Notes: generated by a model from the letters alone, not told the origin. Numbered from the stretch's first letter, positions 16,901-26,471 are shown. The stretch: 64,000 nucleotides of DNA from Micromonospora sp. FIMYZ51 (GCF_038246755.1 NZ_CP134706.1:1798001-1862000), one strand, 5' to 3'. Made by a program: numbers and translations.

Positions 16901-17695
16901 ATGCGGATCACGAGTGTGAACGCCTGGGGCGGCATGCTCTTCGACGAACTCGTCGAGTGGCTGCCCGGCAACGGGGCGCAGGTGCTCTGCCTCCAGGAGG
17001 TGACCCGGACCGCCGGCCTGACCGGCTGGACCCGGTTCGAGGACGGTGAACGCAAGCTGCCGCAGCGTGCGGACCTGTTCGACGACGTACGTGGCACGCT
17101 GCCCCGGCATCAGGCGATCTTCCTCGCCAGCGACTCCGGTCCGGTGCACGACGACATGGGTGCCCGCCATCGGCAGGACTTCGGCCTGGCGACCTTTGTG
17201 GCCGAGGACCTGCCGGTCGTCGGGGTCGACTCCGCCTTCGTGCACGGGGAGTTCGTCGACCACGACGAGTGGCGGGTCCCGATCCGGCCCCGGGTCGCCC
17301 TCGCCGTGCGTACCGTCGACCGCGTGGCCGGCCGGTCGGTGTGGGTGGTGCAGATGCACGGGTTGCGCGATCCGGCCGGCAAGGCCGACACCCCGGCCCG
17401 CCGTGGCCAGGCCGAGCGGCTGGCGCAACTCGTCCGCCGGATCCGTGGTCCGCGCGACCTGGTGGTGGTCTGCGGGGACTTCAACCTGCTGCCCGACAGC
17501 GAGACCTTCGACGTGCTGGCCGAGGTCGGGCTGACCGACCTGGTCGGTACGGCCGACACCCGGACGTCCCGCTATGCGAAGCCGGTACGCCACGCGAGCT
17601 ACCTGCTCGTCTCCGACGTCGCCGCCGTCGAGCGCTTCGAGATCATGGCCGAACCGGAGGTTTCCGACCACCGGGCCCTGATCCTCGACATCTGA
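16901..17695 (+). CDS. Endonuclease/exonuclease/phosphatase family protein
   Basis: A 264-residue soluble protein with the EEP-fold signature residues: TSVNAWGG near the N-terminus, Glu in CLQEVTR, QMHGLR, the metal/active-site pair in CGDFNLLPDSE, and the terminal SDHRALILDI. The fold is shared by DNase I, sphingomyelinase and inositol phosphatases, so the substrate is open. No signal peptide is seen. It follows the two-component system by 33 bp and converges with the secreted dehydrogenase gene, leaving only 19 bp and no visible terminator. Confidence 0.88.
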   Translation: MRITSVNAWGGMLFDELVEWLPGNGAQVLCLQEVTRTAGLTGWTRFEDGERKLPQRADLFDDVRGTLPRHQAIFLASDSGPVHDDMGARHRQDFGLATFVAEDLPVVGVDSAFVHGEFVDHDEWRVPIRPRVALAVRTVDRVAGRSVWVVQMHGLRDPAGKADTPARRGQAERLAQLVRRIRGPRDLVVVCGDFNLLPDSETFDVLAEVGLTDLVGTADTRTSRYAKPVRHASYLLVSDVAAVERFEIMAEPEVSDHRALILDI

Positions 17696-17714
17696 GCGGC
17701 ATCCGCAGCGGTGC

Positions 17715-20700
17715 CTACCGGGCGGCCACCCGCAGTTCGGCGATGCTCGTCCACGGCTGCCCGGTCACCTCGGACAGGGCCCGCAGCCGGACGTACCGGG
17801 CGGAGCGGGCGCTGAAGCAGGCGGTCTGCTCGGCTGTCGTGTTGGCCCACGTCCCGGTCGCCGCCGCCGTGCCCCACGTCGTCCCGTTGCCGGAGGTGTG
17901 CACCTCGTACCGGGCGATCCGCCCGTTCTGGCTGGCCTGCCGGGGCAGGTAGTAGAGGCAGCTCACGCTCATCGCGCGGCCCAGGTCGAGCTGGATCTCG
18001 TGCGGATGCGACGGGCTTGCCGCCTGCCACTCGGTGTGCCAGATGGTGGCCGGGTTGCCGTCGAGGACGTTTGTCGCCCGGCCGTCCTCGGCGGCGACCT
18101 CCTGGCTGTCGGCGCTACGCACCGTCAGCGCCGTCGCCGGCAGGCGCGGCGCGACCGCCACGTTCAGCTCGGCCACCGACGTCCAGGGTTGCCCGTTCAC
18201 CTCGCCGAGCGCCCGCAGGCGTACGTAACGGCCGGTCTTTGCGGCGAAGCTTGCGGACTGTTCGGCGGTGGCGTTGGGCCAGGTGCCGGTGGCGACCGGG
18301 CTGCCCCAGGTGGTGCCGTCGGCGGAGACGTGGACCTCGTAGCCGGCGATGCGGCCGTTCGTCATGTTCTGCCGGGGCAGGTAGTACAGGCCGGTCACGT
18401 CGTAACTGCCGCCGAGGTCCAGTTGGATCTCGTGCGGGTGCGACGGGCTGGCGGCCTGCCACTGGGTGTGCCAGATGGTGGCCGGATTGCCGTCGAGCAC
18501 GTTCGTGCCGCGGCCGTTCTCGCCGGCCGTCTCCTGGCTGTCCACCGAACGCACGGTCAGCTGCGACTGGGGCAGCCGTTCGCGGACGAAGGTCGCGGTG
18601 TAGGTCCGGGCCGTGCTGGGTGCGGTGATGAGGTGTGTCTGCGCGCCCCCGTCGGACCAGGCACCGAAGACGTACCGGACGCCGTCGACGGTCTGCGGCG
18701 TCACCGCGCTGATGGTGTTCGCCGAGCCTTGGATGACGGTCCGGGTGAACGGCGTGGTCTCGCTGGCGCTGCCGACCGCGACCGGTAGCCCCGGCGGGTT
18801 GCTGGTGAAGGTCAGCTCGACGGTGCGCGGGTCGAGCCGCCGACTGGCGGTCGCCGACAACCCGCCCGCGTCGGTGGCGGTGAGTACCAGCTCCAGATAG
18901 GACGGATACTCGTGGTCGGGTGCCGGGAAGCTCGCCCCGGCCACGCCGGTCCATTCCTGCACCGTGTGGATATGGCAGTTGTCCGGGGTGTAGCAGTGGT
19001 GTTGCAGCAGTTGCCAGCGCAGCGCCGAGGCGGGCAGGGTGCCCTGCTCCGGGTCGGTGGCCCGGCCGGTGAAGGTGATGTGCTGCCCGACGACGAAGGT
19101 GCTGCCCGCCGCCGGGGTGTCGATGACGGCGGTCGGGCCGCTGTTGCCGGACTGGATGGTGACCGTACGGGTGTCCGCCACGTCGAGCGTGTCGATGACG
19201 CGCAGCCGTGCGGTGTACGGGCCGCCGGCCGGGTAGGTGAAGCTCGCGGTCGGGGTACGCGCGTCGACCGTGCCGTCGTCGGTGAAGTCCCACTCGTAGC
19301 GCAGCAGGCCCTCGTCGGCCGGGTCGGGGTCGCTGGAGGCGGTCGCGTCGAAGGACACGGTAAGCGGCGCGTCGCCGGTGGTCGGGGCGGCCTGGAGCAC
19401 GGCGACCGGCGGTTGGTTGCCGGCGAAGTGGCGGACCCGGCGGATGCTGCCGGCCGCGTCGGCGTAGTACAGGTCGCCGCCGGGGCCGATCGCCAGGTCG
19501 ACCGGGTTCGCCGCCTGGGCGACGAAGGTGAGCCGGTTCGCCGCGTCGGGCGTACCGCCGGGGGTGGTGGGGAGCATCGCCCAGATGCAGTCGCGGGTGT
19601 AGTCGGCGAAGAAGAGCGCACCCCGGTACGCGGCCGGGTAGTCGCCGCCGGCTGTCGGGTAGAACGCCATGCCGGACACGCTCGACCCGCCGGTGGGGCA
19701 GCTCTCGCCGGTCACCACCCGCCCCGAGTGCTGATATCCGTAGTACGGCGCGGTCTGCGTACCGGCGGTGTAGAGGCCCTCGCAGAGGTCGAGGTTGGCG
19801 CCGTCGTAGCCGCCCTGCCGGTTGGGTCCCTCGTAGCAGGGCCAACCGAAGTTGGCGACCTGGCCGGTCGGGTCGGTGAGCCGGTTGACCTCCTCCCAGG
19901 TGTTCCAGCCGACGTCACCGATCCAGAGTTCGTCGGTGCCGGGCCGGACGGCGAACCGGTACGGGTTGCGCAAGCCGTAGCCGACGATCCGTCGGGTGTT
20001 CGGGTCGGTGGAGCCGAGCGCCGGGTTGTCCGGTGCGGCGGCACCGGTGAGCGGGTCGAGGCGCAGGATCGTGCCGTCCAGGCCGGTCGGGTCAGCCGCC
20101 GTACGGACGTCCTGGGAGCGCAGCGCGCCACCCTCGGCGGTCGGTGGCGTCATGCTGCCGCCGGGCGGGTCGGCGCACGGGTTTATCGGGTTGCCGAGCT
20201 GCCCGTAGTCGACGACGTTGTAGCTGGCACCGTCACCGGAGCTGAGGTAGAGCATGCCGTCGGCGCCGAAGTGCAGGTCACCGATCGAGTGCGAGGGGTA
20301 CTGCTGGCACCAGTCGTGCAGCAGCACCTGCTCGGTGCCGGTCATCACGTCACCGGCGGCCTCCAGCCGGGACAGCCGGCCGGTGACGATGCACTGCCCG
20401 CCGTTGGCCCCGCCGACCGCGTTGCAGTTGTCGTTCCACACCGGCGCGACCTGCCCCGGCGGGGCGTCGTAGGTGTAGAGCACGTAGACGTACGGCTGGG
20501 TCGGGAAGTCGGGATGCAGCGCGAGGCCGAGCAGGCCGCGGTCGTTCTGATTGTGTACGTTTACCGAAAGGTCGGCAAAGATTGTCGCCGTGGTGTCGGC
20601 GATCGAGTCGAACACCTTGATCCGGCCGGCTTTCTCGGCGACGAATATCCGCCCGTCGGGCGCGAATTCGATGTTCATCGGTTGGTTGAGGCCAGTCAGG

Positions 20701-20834
20701 ACGGTTTGTTCCCGAAATCCGGTGGGCAGCACGGCGGCCGATGCCGGGCTCGGTAATCCGACGACAGCCAGCAGTGCGGCGACGAGTGCGCTGACGAGAA
20801 ACGAGGACATAAAACGCTGACCGGACACCGGCAT
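17715..20834 (-). CDS. Secreted glucose/sorbosone (PQQ-type) dehydrogenase-like protein with PKD and two F5/8-type C (discoidin) domains
   Basis: A ~1039-residue exported protein. After a signal peptide (to about residue 34) comes a GSDH beta-propeller (about 35-450; GLNQPMNIEFAPDGRIFVAEKAGR begins at FREQTVLTGL, DRGLLGLALHPDF, GDLHFGADGMLYLSSGDG). A PKD domain follows (about 472-560; YEWDFTDDGTVDARTPT), then an Ig-like region, then two related ~140-residue discoidin/CBM32-like domains (each with NVLDGNPATIWHT and HPHEIQLDLG). The family oxidises sugars outside the cell with PQQ, or binds carbohydrates. ATG 20834 abuts GGGGGAGG; GTG 20828 has better spacing. An IS sits about 86 bp upstream. 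Confidence 0.88.
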   Translation of the reverse strand: MPVSGQRFMSSFLVSALVAALLAVVGLPSPASAAVLPTGFREQTVLTGLNQPMNIEFAPDGRIFVAEKAGRIKVFDSIADTTATIFADLSVNVHNQNDRGLLGLALHPDFPTQPYVYVLYTYDAPPGQVAPVWNDNCNAVGGANGGQCIVTGRLSRLEAAGDVMTGTEQVLLHDWCQQYPSHSIGDLHFGADGMLYLSSGDGASYNVVDYGQLGNPINPCADPPGGSMTPPTAEGGALRSQDVRTAADPTGLDGTILRLDPLTGAAAPDNPALGSTDPNTRRIVGYGLRNPYRFAVRPGTDELWIGDVGWNTWEEVNRLTDPTGQVANFGWPCYEGPNRQGGYDGANLDLCEGLYTAGTQTAPYYGYQHSGRVVTGESCPTGGSSVSGMAFYPTAGGDYPAAYRGALFFADYTRDCIWAMLPTTPGGTPDAANRLTFVAQAANPVDLAIGPGGDLYYADAAGSIRRVRHFAGNQPPVAVLQAAPTTGDAPLTVSFDATASSDPDPADEGLLRYEWDFTDDGTVDARTPTASFTYPAGGPYTARLRVIDTLDVADTRTVTIQSGNSGPTAVIDTPAAGSTFVVGQHITFTGRATDPEQGTLPASALRWQLLQHHCYTPDNCHIHTVQEWTGVAGASFPAPDHEYPSYLELVLTATDAGGLSATASRRLDPRTVELTFTSNPPGLPVAVGSASETTPFTRTVIQGSANTISAVTPQTVDGVRYVFGAWSDGGAQTHLITAPSTARTYTATFVRERLPQSQLTVRSVDSQETAGENGRGTNVLDGNPATIWHTQWQAASPSHPHEIQLDLGGSYDVTGLYYLPRQNMTNGRIAGYEVHVSADGTTWGSPVATGTWPNATAEQSASFAAKTGRYVRLRALGEVNGQPWTSVAELNVAVAPRLPATALTVRSADSQEVAAEDGRATNVLDGNPATIWHTEWQAASPSHPHEIQLDLGRAMSVSCLYYLPRQASQNGRIARYEVHTSGNGTTWGTAAATGTWANTTAEQTACFSARSARYVRLRALSEVTGQPWTSIAELRVAAR

Positions 20835-20920
20835 CCTCCCCCAAGGTCGTGGCGGGAAGAATGACAACACATAATAGTGAATATTTTTGAACGTTGATGT
20901 GGCTGCCCGCATCGGCTGGC

Positions 20921-22587
20921 TAACCTCGGTCTTTCGCTTAAGCGTCGACCCATAGCCATCATTCGATGAATGTGATTCGGGTGTTTGTTGCTGTTTTGGT
21001 GGCATGCTAAAGGCCCGGCGCGGGGCCGGGTTCCTCTGTGTTGCTGGTCGGGGCGTGAGTCGCGGGGTCAGCCGGTGGGGCGGGGTAGTGCCGTGAGGTT
21101 GGTGAATGCGCTGTTCAGGGCATCGGCCCAAGGCCAGTCGGCGGCGATGGCGAGGCGGGTCCTGCGGGCGGTGCGGGTGATCCGGGCCGCGACGTGCAGC
21201 AGCCGGTAGCGAAGCTTCTTGGGTTCGGCTTTGGCGAGGTCGCCGTCCAGGAGAATGGTCTGGGTCCAGGCGAGCAGGTCGATGCCGGTCAGGGCGAGTT
21301 GGAGCCAGGCCTGGTTGATCGCGAAGACGCGGGACGGGAACCGGCCGAAGCCGGTGGTCTTGCCGGTGCGGATCTTGTCCTCCACCCTGGCGTGAGCCCG
21401 ATGCCGGGCTTCCAGGAACTGGATGCTGCCCGTGCCGGGCGGGGTGTCGGTGGCCACGACCTGGTGCCGCCAGCCTTCGATGGTGTCGAACAACGACAGT
21501 TGGGCGCCGGGGTGCGGGCGTTCCCGGCGGACCAGGAACCGGGTGCCCTCGGGCCAGCCGGCCGCCTCGAACAGGCCGGTGATCTCGCAGACCTCGGCAT
21601 GTTCGCGCAGGTCACCGCCGGTGTCGACAGCGGGGACCCAGCCGGTCGCGGCCCGGATCGCTTCCTGACCGGTTCGGTGATCGCGGCGCCGACACTGAAG
21701 CGGATGTCGAGGTGACGTTCGCGCCAGGACCGGATGTGGGCGAGGAAACCGTGACTGGATCCGGCCGAATCCGAGCGCAGCAGGATCGGGGTCCCGTGCC
21801 GGTGGATGTCGGGGATCTGGGCGAGAGCCTGGTCCAGGACGGTGATGTGGTCGGTGGTGGTGTTCGAGCCGGCCCGGCCTTCGCGCAGCAGACCGGCGAG
21901 GGCCTCGCCGGTGTTGTCCAGAAAGCACAGCAGTGGGTGGAACCCGAAGGTCTTCTTCCAGGTGCGGGTCGCGGACTCCTTCTCGGAATGGCAGATCACG
22001 ATGGTCGCGTCGATGTCCAGGACCAGGCCGTCCACCCGCTGACCGGCCACCATCGGTTGCGGCAGGTCGCCGCGGACCTCGGCGTGCTGGGCCCAGGCGA
22101 CCTCGCGGGCGTGTGCCCGGGCGGCCCGCAGTTCGGCCAGCATCGTTTCGTCGAGCTGCGACAACAGTCGCCACGCGGTCGGGTCGGACGCGACCGTTCC
22201 GAACAGGGATGGCTGGTTTCGCAGTACTGCCAGGTCAGCGATGGCCTCGCCGCCGTCGGCGAGCATCACGGCGAGATCGACCGCGATCCGGCCCGGGTCG
22301 TGCCCGCCCTGCCGCTGCCGCAGTCCTGCCAGTGCCTGGCTGAATGCGCTGGTCAAACCGGTCGTATCCGCGAGATCGGCGAGCAGACGGGCGCCGGCGT
22401 GACCGACCACGCCTCGCCCGTCCCCCGTGACCATGATCTTCGGACGTGTTCGGGTAGTCTTCACCCAGCAAGTGCCTTCCGTGACGGGTTAACAGGACTC
22501 TCGACAAGCCCTATTTTCCCTGATCAGAAGGCACTTCTTCGTTTCCGGTCCACTCCTTGGACAGCCCTTAACGAAGGGCCGAGGCTA
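20921..22587. mobile_element. IS1380-family insertion sequence, about 1.67 kb
   Basis: The left end TAACCTCGGTCTTTCGCTTAAG (20921-20942) matches, as an imperfect inverted repeat, the right end 22567-22587 (reverse complement TAGCCTCGGCCCTTCGTTAAG). The distance between them fits IS1380 elements, and the interval holds one transposase gene. I see no clear 4-bp target duplication, so exact ends may be off by a few bases. The left part of the element contains GC-rich sequence with CCCGGC inverted repeats downstream of the transposase stop. Confidence 0.75.
21068..22464 (-). pseudogene. IS1380-family transposase, frameshifted
   Basis: Two overlapping frames together make a complete DDE transposase. 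The first (from ATG 22464) gives TGLTSAFSQALAGLRQR, LDIDATIVICHSEKESAT and LLRSDSAGSS. The second gives EVCEITGLFEAAGWPEGTRF, RRERPHPGAQLSLFDT, KIRTGKTTGFGRFPSR and AEPKKLRYRLLHVAAR. The junction is at FSVGAAITEPV / REAIRAATGWVPAVD. One C missing on the plus strand around 21662-21664 (CTTCCTGACC) restores a single frame. The element is either inactive or the base is a sequencing error. Confidence 0.85.
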
Positions 22588-22788
22588 ATCCGACGCACAC
22601 CCCGAATGATCAATGAACGTGTCGTACCTGCCGTGAACGGGCAAGCCGGAAACAATTCATCGGCACCCGTCCGGACGCGGTATCCACCGGCCGCCGAGCA
22701 GTCGGCGGCGGGTCAGCACCACGACCGGGCCCCGTCCGGCCGGCGGTGCCGGCCGGGTCGGTCGCGGGCCTGGTCGTGGCTCGCCCAC

Positions 22789-23676
22789 TCAGTCTCGCTG
22801 CTCGATCTGGCCACGGATGGTGACGAACTGGGCTTCGGCCTCGGCGCGGGACGAGAAGTACATCACCACCAGGCCGACGCTGCCGCGGTTCGCCCAGGCG
22901 CAGATGCCCATCGGCACGCCCTCTGCCTGGCCGTCACCGCAACTGGCGTCGCCGCCGAGCGGACCCGCGTCCACCGCCGCCATGTTGGTGACCCCCAGTT
23001 CGCCGGAGAGTCCCTGGATCGCGTCGTCCAGTTCCTTCTTCGGGTCGACCATCACCCCGGAGACCGCCACGATCAGGACGAGATCCTGCGCGGTCGGGTC
23101 ACCGTAGAAGGCCCCGACCGCGCCGGTCTCGTTCTCCACACTGGACTTCAGACCCTGGACCATCTGGTCGGAGGCGGTCTGCAACTGCGGATCGGTCACC
23201 TTCGGCCGGCCGGCCAGGGTGTCCGGCGCGACCACCCGGGTCCGGGTCGCGTCGATCGTCTCGTTGACCGTGTCCTTGACCGCGAACCAGATGGCCGTAC
23301 CGCCACCGACGCAGAGCACCAACAGCACCGCGAGGACGATCAGCACGATCTTCCCGACGTTCGACTTCTTCTTCGGCGGCGGGAAAGCGCCCCCGGGCGG
23401 CATGGCGCCGGGCGGGAAGGCACCGCCGGGCGGTACGGCACCGGGCGGGAAGGCACCCCCGGGCGGCGGATATGCCCCACCGGGCGGTACGGCGCCGGGC
23501 GGCGGCGGGAAGCTGGCGGGTGCGCCCGGCGGCTGCGCGGCGGGCCCGGCCGGCGGCTGCGGCGGGTACGGGCCGGGCGCGGCGGGTGGGTAGGGAGTGT
23601 CACCCGGCGGCGGGTAGCCGGCCCCTGGCGGGTACGCGCTCGGCGGGTTCTGGTGCTCGTCCGGGGGTTGGGACAT
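22789..23676 (-). CDS. Proline-rich single-pass membrane protein of unknown function
   Basis: A 295-residue protein. Residues 1-100 are a Pro/Gly/Ala/Tyr-rich cytosolic tail with PPGGAFPPGAVPPGG-type repeats. A basic stop (PKKKSNVGK) and one transmembrane helix (about 105-127, IVLIVLAVLLVLCVGGGTAIW) follow. The external domain of about 165 residues has two Cys (DASCGDG and GICAWANR) and resembles the small extracellular domains often found in actinobacterial proline-rich membrane proteins. ATG 23676 has AGGAG at good spacing. It lies just downstream of the IS. No function can be assigned. Confidence 0.82.
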   Translation of the reverse strand: MSQPPDEHQNPPSAYPPGAGYPPPGDTPYPPAAPGPYPPQPPAGPAAQPPGAPASFPPPPGAVPPGGAYPPPGGAFPPGAVPPGGAFPPGAMPPGGAFPPPKKKSNVGKIVLIVLAVLLVLCVGGGTAIWFAVKDTVNETIDATRTRVVAPDTLAGRPKVTDPQLQTASDQMVQGLKSSVENETGAVGAFYGDPTAQDLVLIVAVSGVMVDPKKELDDAIQGLSGELGVTNMAAVDAGPLGGDASCGDGQAEGVPMGICAWANRGSVGLVVMYFSSRAEAEAQFVTIRGQIEQRD

Positions 23677-23818
23677 GGGGTCAGCTCCTGCTGTTGACGG
23701 AAGCGGTGATCCTAACCAGGCAGGGCACGTCGCGCTGTCCGGTGCACAACGGGTTGCCGGTAGGACCGGGCGAGTGCGAAGATCACGGTGTCAGCCCGAT
23801 CAGGAGGGGGGTGCGTCG

Positions 23819-23860
23819 ATGTTCACTGTGATGCTGTCCGCGCCCCGCCTCGCCGGCTGA
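23819..23860 (+). CDS. Possible 13-residue leader peptide
   Basis: A strong purine-rich ribosome binding site (AGGAGGGGGG) stands 6-8 nt before ATG 23819, which opens a 13-codon frame encoding MFTVMLSAPRLAG. Small inverted repeats follow (CGGGA...TCCCG near 23890; GTCAGTTCTGAC near 23925) before the VOC gene at 23954. This would fit an upstream leader, but the peptide is too short for any codon-usage test. Low confidence. Confidence 0.25.
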   Translation: MFTVMLSAPRLAG

Positions 23861-23953
23861 CCGCTCACCTTCGCGGGGCACCTTCCAGCGGGAGAACCGT
23901 CCCGCAGATCAGCGGACCCAGCACGTCAGTTCTGACTGCGAAGAGGGACGACA

Positions 23954-24337
23954 ATGAGCGCACGAATCCACAACATCGGAATCGACTGTCACGACACGTA
24001 CGCCCTGGCCGGCTTCTGGGCCCAGGTGTTCGAGTGCCCCCGCCAGCCGGACGACTTCCCGGGTGACCCGGAGGCCATGCTGCTGCCCCCGGGTGGGCCG
24101 GAGGTGCTCTTCCTGGCCGTACCGGAGGGCAAGACGGTGAAGAACCGCCTGCACCTGGACCTGGAACCCACCGACCGGACCCGGGACGAGGAGGTCGAGC
24201 GGCTGCTCGGCATCGGCGCCCGGCACGTCGCCGACCACATCCGGCCGGACGGCACCGGTTGGGTGGTGCTGGCCGACCCCGAGGGCAACGAGTTCTGCGT
24301 ACTGCGCAGCGCCGCCGAGAAGGCGGCGGCCGGGTGA
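23954..24337 (+). CDS. VOC (glyoxalase/bleomycin-resistance) superfamily protein
   Basis: A 127-residue single-domain protein. It has the paired beta-alpha-beta-beta-beta modules of the VOC fold: RIHNIGIDCHDTYALAGFWAQVFE at the start, then HLDLEPTDRTRDEE and WVVLADPEGNEFCVL, the last being the standard VOC C-terminal strand with Glu as potential metal ligand. Members include dioxygenases, isomerases and antibiotic-binding proteins, so the role is open. GAGGGACGACA upstream supports ATG 23954. The gene ends at a strong hairpin shared with the convergent fadB-like gene. Confidence 0.88.
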   Translation: MSARIHNIGIDCHDTYALAGFWAQVFECPRQPDDFPGDPEAMLLPPGGPEVLFLAVPEGKTVKNRLHLDLEPTDRTRDEEVERLLGIGARHVADHIRPDGTGWVVLADPEGNEFCVLRSAAEKAAAG

Positions 24338-24346
24338 TGTGACGGA

Positions 24347-24382
24347 CCGGGGGCCCAGCCGCAGTCGCGGCTGGGCCCCCGG
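24347..24382. terminator. Strong GC hairpin between convergent genes
   Basis: CCGGGGGCCCAGCCGC (24347-24362) pairs perfectly with 24367-24382 across a 4-nt loop. It lies between the VOC gene and the convergent FadB-like gene, and probably terminates both. Confidence 0.75.
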
Positions 24383-24401
24383 CCCTCGGCTCGCCGGGGG
24401 C

Positions 24402-26471
24402 TCAGCCGGGCAGGCTGGCCACTCCCGGGGGCAGGAAGCGCTGACCGGTGACCCGCTCGCTGGTGCCGGTCCGGTCCAGGTACGGCGTGACGCCGCCCAG
24501 GTGGAACGGCCAGCCGGCACCGAGGATCATGCACAGGTCGATGTCCTGCGGCTCGGCCACGACGCCCTCGTCGAGCATCAGCCGGATCTCCTGCGCCAGC
24601 CCGTCCAGGGCGTTGCGCCGGACCTCCTCCTCGGTGAGCGGCTGGTCGCCGACGACCAGCAGCTTCGCCACCTCGGTGTTGATCTGGTCGTCGACCACGA
24701 TCGGCTGGCCGGAGTCGGCGATCCGCTTGAGGTTTTCGCTCACCCCGAACCGCTCCGGGAAGGCGGCGTGCAGGGTGCCGCCCACGTGGTACGCCACGGC
24801 CGGGCCGACCAGCTGAAGCAGCGCGAGCGGACGCATCGGCAGACCCAGCGGATCCAGCGCCCGGTCGGCCACCTCCAGCGGGGTGCCGGCGTCCACGGCG
24901 GCGAAGACCGAGCCGAGGAACCGGGTCAGCAGCCGGTTCACCACGAAGGCCGGCGCGTCGGAGACCAGCACGCTCGACTTCTTCAGCTGCTTGCCGACCG
25001 CGAACGCGGTGGCCAGGGTCGTGTCGTCGGTGCGCTCGCCCCGGACGATCTCCAGCAGCGGCAGCACCGCGACCGGGTTGAAGAAGTGGAAGCCGACCAC
25101 CCGCTCCGGGTGCGCCAGCTCCTCGGCCATCGCGGTGACCGAAAGCGAGGAGGTGTTGGTGGCCAGCACCGCCTCCGGCTTGACGATCTTCTCCAGCTCG
25201 GCCCAGACCTGCTTCTTGACGTTCAGGTCCTCGAAGACCGCCTCGATGACGAAGTCGGCGTCGGCGAAGACCGACTTGTCGACCGAGCCGCTCACCAGGC
25301 CGTACAGCTTGGCGGCCGTGCCCTTGTCCATCCGGCCCTTGCTTACCTGCTTCTCGATCTGGGCGTGCACGTAGCCCACACCCTTGTCCACCCGGGCCTG
25401 GTCCAGGTCGGTCAGGACCACCGGCACCTGGAGGCGACGGGCGAAGAGCAGCGCGAGCTGGCTGGCCATCAGGCCGGCACCGACGATGCCCACCTTGGTC
25501 ACCGGGCGGGCCAACTCCTTGTTCGGCGCGCCGGCCGGTCGCTTGGCCCGCCGCTGCACCAGGTCGAAGGCGTACAGGCCGCTGCGCAACTCCTCGGAGA
25601 AGACCAGATCGGCCAGGGCCTCGTCCTCGGCGGCGGTGCCGGTGGCGAAGTCGGCGTCCTTCGCCGTCTCCAGCAGGTCCAGCGCCCGGTAGGCGGCCGG
25701 TACCGCGCCGTGCAGCCGCTGGTCGAGCGTCTGCCGGGCGAAGTAGAGCACGCCCGCCCACATGTCCTTGTCGACCTCGGGCCGGGTCACGGTGACCTCG
25801 CCGCGGACCACCCCGGCGGCCCACTCCAGCGACCGCTCCAGGAAGTCGGCCGGCTCCAGCAGTACGTCGGCGATGCCCAGCTCGGCAGCCTGCTTCGGCT
25901 TGAGCATCTTGTTCTGCATCAGCGGGTTCTGGATGATCACCTGGGTGGCGGCCGGGATGCCGATCAGGTTCGGCAGCAGCTGGGTGCCGCCCCAGCCCGG
26001 GATCAGACCGAGGGAGACCTCGGGCAGGGCCAGGGCCGCCGCACCGGCCGACAGCGTCCGATAGTGGCAGTGCAGGGCCAGTTCCAGGCCGCCGCCCATC
26101 GCCGCGCCGTTGACGAAGGCGAAGGTCGGGACCGCGCTGTCCTTGAGCCGGGCGAAGATCCGGTGACCCAGCCGGCCGATCTCCAGCGCCTGGTCCCGGT
26201 CGGCCAGCAGCGGCAGGCTTGTGATGTCCGCGCCGACACAGAAGATGTACGGCTTGCCGGTGACCGCGATGAACGCCGGGTTCGCCGCCAGCGCGGCGGT
26301 GACCGCCTCGTCCAGGCTGGCCAGACCGGCCGGTCCGAGGGTGTTCGGCTTGGTGTGGTCGAATCCGTTGTCCAGCGTGATCAGGGCGGCCGGACGGTCC
26401 AGCCCCGGCACGTTCACCTGGCGCAGCAGCGCCTTGGTGACCACCTCGTTCGGTGCGGTGAGCGCGCTCAC
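24402..26471 (-). CDS. Fatty acid oxidation multifunctional enzyme (enoyl-CoA hydratase / 3-hydroxyacyl-CoA dehydrogenase), FadB type
   Basis: A 689-residue enzyme for two steps of beta-oxidation. The hydratase domain (about 1-220) has the oxyanion segments FCVGADITSLP and GAAMGGGLELALHC. The NAD-binding domain begins near residue 326 (VGIVGAGLMASQLAL), with TNTSSLSVTAMAEE and the HFFNPVAVLPLLEIV signature. C-terminal dimerisation repeats follow (FVVNRLL, GLPMRPLALLQLVG). GTG 26471 overlaps the thiolase stop by 4 bp, the usual fadA-fadB coupling. The protein should work with the upstream thiolase as the trifunctional complex. Confidence 0.95.
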   Translation of the reverse strand: MSALTAPNEVVTKALLRQVNVPGLDRPAALITLDNGFDHTKPNTLGPAGLASLDEAVTAALAANPAFIAVTGKPYIFCVGADITSLPLLADRDQALEIGRLGHRIFARLKDSAVPTFAFVNGAAMGGGLELALHCHYRTLSAGAAALALPEVSLGLIPGWGGTQLLPNLIGIPAATQVIIQNPLMQNKMLKPKQAAELGIADVLLEPADFLERSLEWAAGVVRGEVTVTRPEVDKDMWAGVLYFARQTLDQRLHGAVPAAYRALDLLETAKDADFATGTAAEDEALADLVFSEELRSGLYAFDLVQRRAKRPAGAPNKELARPVTKVGIVGAGLMASQLALLFARRLQVPVVLTDLDQARVDKGVGYVHAQIEKQVSKGRMDKGTAAKLYGLVSGSVDKSVFADADFVIEAVFEDLNVKKQVWAELEKIVKPEAVLATNTSSLSVTAMAEELAHPERVVGFHFFNPVAVLPLLEIVRGERTDDTTLATAFAVGKQLKKSSVLVSDAPAFVVNRLLTRFLGSVFAAVDAGTPLEVADRALDPLGLPMRPLALLQLVGPAVAYHVGGTLHAAFPERFGVSENLKRIADSGQPIVVDDQINTEVAKLLVVGDQPLTEEEVRRNALDGLAQEIRLMLDEGVVAEPQDIDLCMILGAGWPFHLGGVTPYLDRTGTSERVTGQRFLPPGVASLPG

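Noticed and set aside
15584..17671. A 695-residue open frame on the minus strand
   Set aside because: It is antisense to the histidine kinase and the EEP-family gene, both of which have full family motifs.
20915..22592. Target-site duplication flanking the IS
   Set aside because: No matching 4-bp direct repeat is seen at the proposed ends (TGGC versus ATCC). Ends may be slightly off or the duplication has decayed.
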